Shown here in pieces: positions 1 through 6,100 of a stretch of DNA of 17,921 nt. Where the stretch lies: the NCBI GenBank assembly GCA_026989045.1, contig JALSJY010000122.1:1-17921 (forward strand). Reading direction: 5' to 3'. Position 1 is the stretch's first letter. Every line of letters starts with the position of its first letter. The stretch comes from Hyphomicrobiales bacterium. Its GTDB lineage: Bacteria; Pseudomonadota; Alphaproteobacteria; Rhizobiales; Devosiaceae. The position numbers and the translations under genes are program-made. The notes under the pieces are model-generated. The model had not been told where the DNA came from, made no database searches, and saw only the letters and a list, made by a program, of their open reading frames with translations.

Positions 1-31
1 ATATTTGACATTTTTTTATAAACTTTGGCGG

Positions 32-59
32 AACATAGTGTTCTTCTTCAAACTGTCAA
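32..59 (-). promoter_or_regulatory. Putative promoter reading leftward out of the window
   Basis: On the minus strand there is a perfect TTGACA (54-59), a 16-bp spacer and TATGTT (32-37), a plausible sigma-70-type promoter. It lies downstream of pgi and points to a gene beyond the left edge. The -10 lies within a palindrome-like GAAC-N5-GTTC (31-43). This is seen as sequence only; no gene start is visible in the window. Confidence 0.45.
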
Positions 60-95
60 CAGCAATTTTAATATAAGTAGAAAAAATTAGCTTTT

Positions 96-1733
96 TTATT
101 CCTTATTATTAAGAAGATATTTTATTAAGCCAGTTGTTGAGGAATTTACTTTATCGGGCATTTCACCACCTCTAACAATGGGAAGTATTGATTTTGCTAG
201 CTGTTTGCCCAATTCAACCCCCCATTGGTCAAATGAATTTATATCCCAAATCACCCCTTGCACAAATATTTTATGTTCATAAAGCGCAGTAAGCGAGCCA
301 AGAGTTTTTGGATTTAATTTTTTATACAAAAGACTGTTTGATGGTCGATTTCCTGTAAAAACCTTATGGGGGGCAAGTTTTTTGATTTCAGTCTGACTTT
401 TCCCACTCATAGCTAATTCGCTAATTACTTGTTTTAGGTCTTTACCCAGCATTAGCGCTTCTGATTGAGCAAGATAATTTGCCAACAATTTATCATGATG
501 TTCAGGCAAGTTTTCATGTGCATTTATTGCCGCTAAAAAATCAGCCGGAATAATATCGCTCCCCTGATGTAGCAACTGATAAAAGGCATGCTGGCCATTT
601 GTGCCTGGTTCGCCAAAAATAACAGCACCTGTTTCAAAATTTACTGGATAGCCTGATAAATCCACCGATTTTCCATTTGATTCCATATCTAATTGCTGCA
701 AATAAGCAGGAAAACGACTTAAATGCTGATCATAGGGTAAAATGGCCTGACTTTTGTAATTCAAAGCATTGCGATTCCAAATGCCAATAAGCGCTAAAAT
801 AACTGGCATATTCTTTTGAAGCGGTGAGGTGCGAAAATGCTCGTCCATTTGCGCCGCACCTGCAAGAAAATCTTTGAAATTATCAAAACCAATAGCAATG
901 GCAGCAGGCAAGCCAATTGCCGACCAAATCGAATAGCGCCCCCCTACCCAATCCCAAAATCCAAAAATATTATCACTATCTATGCCAAATTCATTGCAAG
1001 CACTGATATTGGTTGAAATAGCAGCAAAATGTTTTGCAACAGCTTTTTTTCCTAGCGCCTCAATAAGCCATGATTTTGCAGTGTTGGCATTTGTTATGGT
1101 TTCATCGGTGCTAAAGGTTTTTGAGGCGATAATAAAAAGGGTTGTGGCGGGGTTTAAGCGCTTCAAACAATCATAGATATGAGCGCCATCGACGTTTGAG
1201 ACATAGTGGAGCTTTAAATCTGAATGAGCATAAGGCTCAAGCGCTTTTGTCACCATATCTGGGCCAAGATCAGAGCCGCCAATGCCTATATTCACAATAT
1301 CTGTGAATTTTTTACCATTGCTTGAGGTAATCTCAGCGTTGCGAATTTTTGTAGAATATTCTTTAACTCGCTCTAACTGATGGCGGATTTTTGGCATGAT
1401 TTCTTGCCCATTCACCAGTAATTTTTCTTTTCCATTATAGCGCAATGCCATGTGCATTACGGCGCGGTTTTCGGTGGTGTTTATTGCCTTGCCAGCCCAC
1501 ATTGCATCACGGCGCTTTTCTACCATACAAATCTCAGCAATTTCAAACAAAGCCTGCATTGCTCTTTGGTCAATTTGGTTTTTTGAATAATCGAGTAAAA
1601 TAGAGCAAGCTGAGACAGAAAAATCATCAAATCTATTTGGATTTTCTTCAAACATTTTTCGCATAGATGTGGCTTTGATACGCTTTGCATGTGGGCGCAA
1701 ACCATCTAAAATATTTTTTCTTTCAAAGGCCAT
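96..1733 (-). CDS. pgi: Glucose-6-phosphate isomerase
   Basis: Cytoplasmic enzyme interconverting glucose 6-phosphate and fructose 6-phosphate in glycolysis and gluconeogenesis. The 545-residue length is usual for the family. Diagnostic blocks are all present: the sugar-phosphate-binding IGIGGSDLGP (149-158), FGFWDWVGGRYS (257-268), the QLDMESNGKS block with the expected catalytic Glu351, GEPGTNGQHAF with the catalytic His382, and DINSFDQWGVELGK with the catalytic Lys510. The ATG start is preceded by AGGA about seven bases upstream. The gene begins 20 bp after the tgt stop and is the last gene of the minus-strand string. It appears intact. Co-transcription with tgt is inferred from spacing. 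Confidence 0.97.
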   Translation of the reverse strand: MAFERKNILDGLRPHAKRIKATSMRKMFEENPNRFDDFSVSACSILLDYSKNQIDQRAMQALFEIAEICMVEKRRDAMWAGKAINTTENRAVMHMALRYNGKEKLLVNGQEIMPKIRHQLERVKEYSTKIRNAEITSSNGKKFTDIVNIGIGGSDLGPDMVTKALEPYAHSDLKLHYVSNVDGAHIYDCLKRLNPATTLFIIASKTFSTDETITNANTAKSWLIEALGKKAVAKHFAAISTNISACNEFGIDSDNIFGFWDWVGGRYSIWSAIGLPAAIAIGFDNFKDFLAGAAQMDEHFRTSPLQKNMPVILALIGIWNRNALNYKSQAILPYDQHLSRFPAYLQQLDMESNGKSVDLSGYPVNFETGAVIFGEPGTNGQHAFYQLLHQGSDIIPADFLAAINAHENLPEHHDKLLANYLAQSEALMLGKDLKQVISELAMSGKSQTEIKKLAPHKVFTGNRPSNSLLYKKLNPKTLGSLTALYEHKIFVQGVIWDINSFDQWGVELGKQLAKSILPIVRGGEMPDKVNSSTTGLIKYLLNNKE

Positions 1734-1753
1734 TGGCTTTTCCTATGCTTATT

Positions 1754-2908
1754 TTATAGAGGAGGTAAATCCCCTTTTTCCCAGTTTTCTCTAGTTGTTG
1801 CAGCAAATTCTTCAAGTTTTCCTTCAATAATTGCCGCTCGCGCCCCTGCAGTTAATTCAGCATAATATGCTAAATTTATCTGGGATAAAATCATAGCACC
1901 TAAAATTTCTTGACTCTTTACTAAATGGTGCAAATATGCGCGTGAAAAGCGAGTGCAATTTTCATTTGGAGAGGTCTCATCAAGTGGGCGAATATCGTCT
2001 TTATGGCGTGAGTTTTTTAAGTTGATTGAACCAAATCTAGTGTAAACTCTGCCGTGCCTGCCAGCACGTGTTGGGTGAACACAATCAAACATATCAATGC
2101 CACGCTCGATGCCACCTAAAATATCATCTGGCTTGCCCACTCCCATGAGATAATGCGGCTTATCAAAGGGCAGTTGCGGCACTGTTTCATCTAATACTCT
2201 AAACATGACCTCTTGAGGCTCACCAACTGCAAGACCTCCAATAGAATATCCATCAAATCCTATATCAACTAAGCCCTTAGCTGATGCGGCTCTTAAACCT
2301 GCATCATCGCCACCCTGCACAATACCAAACAGCGCTCTTCCTTGTTGTCCCTTTGGCTGTCCCCTGCCTTTTGCATTGTTAAATGCGGTTTTTGAGCGCT
2401 CCGCCCAGCGTAAAGATAATTGCATTGCCCGCTCAATTTCCTCGATTGGCGCAGGTAATTTTATACATTCATCAAGCTGCATAATAATGTCGCTATCAAG
2501 CTTGATTTGAATATCAATTGAGCGCTCTGGAGTTAATTCGTGCTTCACACCATCAATATGGGAGCGAAAGGTCACGCCATTTTCATCTAATTTGCGCAAA
2601 TTTGCTAAAGACATCACCTGAAAGCCACCGCTATCGGTAAGAATTGGATATTTCCAGTCCATAAATTGATGCAAACCACCTAAGCGCTCAACCCGCTCCG
2701 CACCAGGGCGAAGCATTAGGTGATAGGTATTGCCCAAAAGCACGTCAGCACCAGTTTGGCGCACCTGCTCTGGATACATAGCCTTTACAGTAGCCGCTGT
2801 CCCTACAGGCATGAAAGCGGGAGTGCGAATTATACCGCGCGGGGTGAATATTTCGCCCGTGCGGGCTTTGTTATCTGTTGCTAAAATTTTAAAAGAAAAA
2901 TTATTCAC
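1754..2908 (-). CDS. tgt: tRNA-guanine transglycosylase (queuosine synthesis)
   Basis: Exchanges guanine 34 in the anticodon of Asn, Asp, His and Tyr tRNAs for preQ1, the base that QueA then modifies. The 384-residue protein has the TIM-barrel blocks GNTYHLMLRPG (59-69), LTDSGGFQVMS with catalytic Asp92, IVQGG (196-200), GGLAVGEPQE (224-233) and MFDCVHPTRAGRHG with the nucleophilic Asp275. Oddity: in the C-terminal zinc site, three of the four canonical ligands are replaced. By alignment to Zymomonas TGT, two Cys become Ser313 and Asn315 and the His becomes Ile344; only Cys318 remains. The start codon is GTG, with AGGG upstream; it lies 18 bp after the queA stop, which supports a shared transcript. 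The fold and catalytic residues leave no doubt about the family. Confidence 0.96.
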   Translation of the reverse strand: MNNFSFKILATDNKARTGEIFTPRGIIRTPAFMPVGTAATVKAMYPEQVRQTGADVLLGNTYHLMLRPGAERVERLGGLHQFMDWKYPILTDSGGFQVMSLANLRKLDENGVTFRSHIDGVKHELTPERSIDIQIKLDSDIIMQLDECIKLPAPIEEIERAMQLSLRWAERSKTAFNNAKGRGQPKGQQGRALFGIVQGGDDAGLRAASAKGLVDIGFDGYSIGGLAVGEPQEVMFRVLDETVPQLPFDKPHYLMGVGKPDDILGGIERGIDMFDCVHPTRAGRHGRVYTRFGSINLKNSRHKDDIRPLDETSPNENCTRFSRAYLHHLVKSQEILGAMILSQINLAYYAELTAGARAAIIEGKLEEFAATTRENWEKGDLPPL

Positions 2909-2926
2909 TAAAAATACCCTTAACCA

Positions 2927-4000
2927 CTATTCTTGACGAAATAAAAGCGAAGCATCGCCATATGAATAAAAGCGATATTCGTTCTCTATAGCATGATTAT
3001 AGGCATGATGCATATTGTCAAAGCCTGCAAAAGCACTAACCAGCATAAACAGGGTTGAGCGTGGCAGGTGAAAATTTGTCATTAAAATATCAACTGCGTT
3101 AAACTTATATCCTGGGGTGATAAAAATATCAGTATCGCCGCAAAACGGCTCTAATTCGCCAGTTTTTCGCGCTGCACTCTCAAGTAAACGCAGGCTGGTT
3201 GTGCCAACCGCAACAATGCGGCCTCCATTTGCCTTTGCAACTTTCAAGCGCGCTATCGTATCGGCATCAACCTCGCCCCATTCCGAGTGCATTTTATGAT
3301 CGCTTGTATCATCAACTTTAACTGGCAGAAATGTTCCAGCGCCCACATGTAAGGTTAGTTTTTCAATTGAAATGCCTTTAGTCATAAGTTTATTTAAAAG
3401 CTCATCGGTAAAATGCAGGCCAGCAGTTGGGGCGGCAACTGCCCCCTCTTCATCAGCATAAATTGTCTGATAATCTTCTAAATCTGACTTTTTTAACTCT
3501 CGTTTTGCTCCGATATATGGCGGCAAAGGCATTGCGCCAAATGATTTTATTGCTTCATCAAGCTCAGCGCTGCTTAATTCAAATTTTATAATAGCTTGCC
3601 CCTGCTCAACTTTTTCAACATAGGCTATTAGATTTTCAAGCGTGACTTTGCTGTCATTTATTGCGCTAAATACCAGTTTATCGCCAGATTTTAAGCGTTT
3701 TGCAGGGCGAGCAAATGCTGCCCAAGTTGAAGCATTTATGCGTTTATGCAGGTTAAACGATATTTTTGATTGATTTTCATTCCTATGGCGAATTGCGTTT
3801 AACTCGGCAGGAATAACCTTAGTATCATTGATAACCAGCACATCATTAGGATTAAGTAAATCCACCAAATCAGTGACTATTTTATCCTCTAATTCAATTT
3901 CTGGCTTAATGACAAGCATGCGAGCGCTATCACGCGGGCTAACTGGATAAAGTGCAATCCGCTCATTTGGCAAATCAAAATCAAACTCACTGACTCGCAT
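2927..4000 (-). CDS. queA: S-adenosylmethionine:tRNA ribosyltransferase-isomerase
   Basis: Transfers and rearranges the ribosyl group of S-adenosylmethionine onto preQ1 at tRNA position 34, giving epoxyqueuosine; it acts directly after TGT. The 357-residue length is typical. Family blocks seen are the N-terminal SEFDFDLPNERIA (4-16), NDTKVIPAEL (58-67), the MPLPPYI block (157-163), AAPTAGLHFT (189-198), HVGAGTFLPV (218-227), GTTSLRLLES (266-275), TNFHLPRSTL (308-317) and the C-terminal YRFYSYGDASL (342-352). The ATG has GGA about eleven bases upstream. The gene sits 17 bp after the unknown secreted-protein gene and 18 bp before tgt. No gene for preQ1 synthesis or for epoxyqueuosine reduction is in the window. 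Confidence 0.97.
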   Translation of the reverse strand: MRVSEFDFDLPNERIALYPVSPRDSARMLVIKPEIELEDKIVTDLVDLLNPNDVLVINDTKVIPAELNAIRHRNENQSKISFNLHKRINASTWAAFARPAKRLKSGDKLVFSAINDSKVTLENLIAYVEKVEQGQAIIKFELSSAELDEAIKSFGAMPLPPYIGAKRELKKSDLEDYQTIYADEEGAVAAPTAGLHFTDELLNKLMTKGISIEKLTLHVGAGTFLPVKVDDTSDHKMHSEWGEVDADTIARLKVAKANGGRIVAVGTTSLRLLESAARKTGELEPFCGDTDIFITPGYKFNAVDILMTNFHLPRSTLFMLVSAFAGFDNMHHAYNHAIENEYRFYSYGDASLLFRQE

Positions 4001-4017
4001 AAAAATATAATTCCAAT

Positions 4018-4404
4018 TTATTGGCCTTCACAAACTATAGCCCAAGCGCCAACGTCCGTGATTTGCAAAGTTCCAGCGATTGCCTGCTCCTCACCATCAA
4101 AGACACGAAATAGGCGCAGGCGAGCAAAAATTTCTTCAAAATTATTATCAGAAAAATCGATTAATATTTGCTCATCATTAAAAAAACTTTGCAATATTGA
4201 TATTGAGCTAGCCTGAGTGGCATTAGTTGACCAGACAGAATTATTATCAGTGATTGTAGCGTCAAGAATGCTTTCAACCGCAACATTCCCCACTTGCAAT
4301 GTAATGCTAGCGCCCTGTTTTGAGACACAGATAATGGCTCCAGTTGCCATGGCTGGAGATGTAGCAATTAGCAGCATAACCAATCCAATTAGCAACTGTC
4401 GCAT
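4018..4404 (-). CDS. Small secreted protein of unknown function
   Basis: I do not recognise a family. The 128-residue protein opens with a classical signal peptide: MRQLL, a hydrophobic core (GLVMLLIATSP) and a likely cleavage after AMA at residue 20. The mature part of about 108 residues is mostly polar and beta-strand-like, and has only two cysteines (26 and 125), placed near the two ends, so a disulfide tying the termini together in the periplasm is plausible. The ATG start lies 10 bp after the ppiB stop, and the gene ends 17 bp before queA, so it is embedded in the housekeeping string and is probably co-transcribed. The codon pattern looks like the neighbours. A periplasmic location is well supported; any function would be a guess. 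Confidence 0.8.
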   Translation of the reverse strand: MRQLLIGLVMLLIATSPAMATGAIICVSKQGASITLQVGNVAVESILDATITDNNSVWSTNATQASSISILQSFFNDEQILIDFSDNNFEEIFARLRLFRVFDGEEQAIAGTLQITDVGAWAIVCEGQ

Positions 4405-4414
4405 TTTATTTATC

Positions 4415-4879
4415 TTACTCTACTTTCATAGAGATAATTTTATCAGGATTTGCTACTGGCTCACCACGCTCAAGCTGACCAACCACGTCCATTCCCTCAG
4501 TAACCTCACCCCAAACGGTATATTGACGATTTAGAAATGGTGCTTCATCAAAGCAGATGAAGAATTGTGAATTTGCACTATCTGGGCTAGCAGAACGAGC
4601 CATTGAACAAGTTCCACGCACGTGCTTTTCGTCATTAAACTCTGCTTTTAGATCTGGTTTATCAGATCCGCCAGTACCTGTGCCATGCGGGCAACCAACT
4701 TGCGCCATAAAACCATCAATCACACGGTGGAAAATAATTCCATCATAAAAACCCTCATTTGCAAGCTCTTTAATGCGTGCTACATGCTCTGGTGCAAGAT
4801 CAGGGCGCAAATTTATTTTCACTTCACCCTTTGAGGTTTCCATTACAAGTGTATTACCAGTTTCTTTTGCATCGCTCAT
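4415..4879 (-). CDS. ppiB: Cytoplasmic cyclophilin-type peptidyl-prolyl isomerase
   Basis: Catalyses cis-trans isomerisation of proline peptide bonds. The 154-residue protein is a single cyclophilin domain with no signal peptide, so it should act in the cytoplasm. The catalytic arginine is in FHRVIDGFMAQ (Arg52, Gln60), followed by GTGTGGSD (66-73), SANSQFFICF (101-110) and FLNRQYTVWGEV (115-126). The position matching human CypA Trp121 is Phe, which is common in bacterial forms and usually goes with weak cyclosporin binding. The start is set by an excellent AAGGAG seven bases upstream. The core is closely similar to the adjacent membrane-anchored cyclophilin upstream, which points to a tandem duplication. 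The gene is 47 bp after that paralogue. Confidence 0.95.
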   Translation of the reverse strand: MSDAKETGNTLVMETSKGEVKINLRPDLAPEHVARIKELANEGFYDGIIFHRVIDGFMAQVGCPHGTGTGGSDKPDLKAEFNDEKHVRGTCSMARSASPDSANSQFFICFDEAPFLNRQYTVWGEVTEGMDVVGQLERGEPVANPDKIISMKVE

Positions 4880-4926
4880 TTGATGCTCCTTTATTATTGT
4901 GAAATTAATGATTACTGTTATTAAAT

Positions 4927-5559
4927 TTATTTAGAGAGTTTAAGTGAGATAATAGCATCTGGCTCCGTCACTGCACCATTATCATTTTGATCACCCTTTT
5001 TTATAGCATCTACATATTCCATGCCAGAGATAACTTTCCCAAAAACTGTATAATTTTCATTCAAAAATGGTGCATCGTCAAAAGTAATGAAAAATTGCGA
5101 ATTTGCACTATCAGGTGCGTTTGATCGCGCCATGCCAAGCGTGCCACGAACAAATGGCTCTTTATTAAATTCAGCCTTTAGGTCTGGCAGGTCAGAGCCG
5201 CCCATACCCGTGCCTGTTGGATCGCCAGTTTGCGCCATAAATCCATCAATCACCCGATGAAAAACAATACCATCATAAAAACCACTGCTAGCAAGGGTGA
5301 CAATGCGCTCAACATGATTTGGAGCAATGTCGCTCCAAAGTTCGATTTCAACATCACCATCTTTTAATTTCAAAATAAGAGGAACAATATTTTGTTCTTG
5401 TGGAACATGTAGTTCTGCCGTTTGTGCACCTGTTTGCTCTGGCATGCCCCACGGTGAAAAGCGATAAAAAAGAACAGCGGCAAAAACAAGGAGAAACAAC
5501 AGAGTTAAAATAGCCATTGCGCGGGAGTTATTTGATTTTTTAGATTTATTATTTTGCAT
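4927..5559 (-). CDS. ppiA: Membrane-anchored periplasmic cyclophilin-type peptidyl-prolyl isomerase
   Basis: Peptidyl-prolyl isomerase expected to act on proteins in the periplasm. The 210-residue product starts with a Lys-rich tail (NNKSKKSNNSR) and one hydrophobic helix at about 15-32 (AMAILTLLFLLVFAAVLFY). No clear signal-peptidase site follows, so it is probably an uncleaved anchor. A short linker then leads to a complete cyclophilin domain (about 58-210) with FHRVIDGFMAQ (Arg102), GTGMGGSD (116-123), SANSQFFITF (151-160) and FLNENYTVFGKV (165-176). Its ATG overlaps the coaD stop by one base (TAATG), so translation is probably coupled. It is the paralogue of the cytoplasmic cyclophilin encoded next, with the extra N-terminal targeting segment. 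The symbol is by convention. Confidence 0.93.
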   Translation of the reverse strand: MQNNKSKKSNNSRAMAILTLLFLLVFAAVLFYRFSPWGMPEQTGAQTAELHVPQEQNIVPLILKLKDGDVEIELWSDIAPNHVERIVTLASSGFYDGIVFHRVIDGFMAQTGDPTGTGMGGSDLPDLKAEFNKEPFVRGTLGMARSNAPDSANSQFFITFDDAPFLNENYTVFGKVISGMEYVDAIKKGDQNDNGAVTEPDAIISLKLSK

Positions 5560-6047
5560 TATTTTCCTATAGCTTTCAAAACAAGAGCTGGGACAAATGA
5601 AGAAATGTCACCATCCATCTGCGCTATTTGGCGAACAAGTGAGGCAGAAATATGCCTTACATGTGGACTTGAGGGAACAAAAACTGTTTGCAAGTCAGGA
5701 GCCATTTGTGAATTCATGCCAACCATTTGCATTTCATAATTATAATCTGTGGTATCACGAAGGCCACGAATGATAAGAGAGGCACTAAATGAGCGGGCTG
5801 CTTGAACCATTAAACCATCAAAATCTACAATTTTAATATCGGTCTTGGTTCTTTTAGCGATAACAGAAGTTGTTTGCTCGAGTAGGATTTTGCGATTTTC
5901 ATCACTTAAAAGACCTGCTTTTTCATGATGAACACCAATGCCAATATATAGTTTATCAACTAATTTACACGCTCTCTCGATAACGTCGATATGACCATTT
6001 GTGACTGGATCAAATGACCCTGGATAAAAACCAACAAGTTTACTCAT
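5559..6047 (-). CDS. coaD: Phosphopantetheine adenylyltransferase
   Basis: Converts 4'-phosphopantetheine and ATP to dephospho-CoA, the penultimate step of coenzyme A synthesis. The 162-residue protein starts at the ATG giving MSKLVGFYPGSFDP; an in-frame TTG 36 bases upstream would add 12 residues with no counterpart in the family, whereas this ATG has an AGAGAG purine stretch about eight bases ahead. Nucleotidyltransferase motifs are GSFDPVTNGH (10-19, with the TxGH signature), IIRGLRDTTDYNYE (92-105) and the C-terminal HISASLVRQIA (132-142), matching the ISSTxxR element. The gene follows gyrA by 53 bp and overlaps the ppiA start by one base. Confidence 0.96.
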   Translation of the reverse strand: MSKLVGFYPGSFDPVTNGHIDVIERACKLVDKLYIGIGVHHEKAGLLSDENRKILLEQTTSVIAKRTKTDIKIVDFDGLMVQAARSFSASLIIRGLRDTTDYNYEMQMVGMNSQMAPDLQTVFVPSSPHVRHISASLVRQIAQMDGDISSFVPALVLKAIGK

Positions 6048-6100
6048 TTTGAAATCTCTCTTTTGCCAATTGCTTTTAAGCAATAATAGCCGATGATTGT

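Noticed and set aside
31..43. GAACATAGTGTTC as an SOS box
   Set aside because: Alphaproteobacterial LexA sites are direct GTTC repeats with a 7-base spacer; this is inverted with 5 bases.
78..97. A-run/T-run hairpin after pgi as its terminator
   Set aside because: The stem is almost all A-T pairs, with no GC core, as expected by chance in this AT-rich DNA.
6048..6100. Possible terminators in the gyrA-coaD gap (ATGATT/AATCAT and ATTGC/GCAAT stems)
   Set aside because: Both stems are short and AT-rich and neither has a T tract on the minus strand, so read-through into coaD is more likely.
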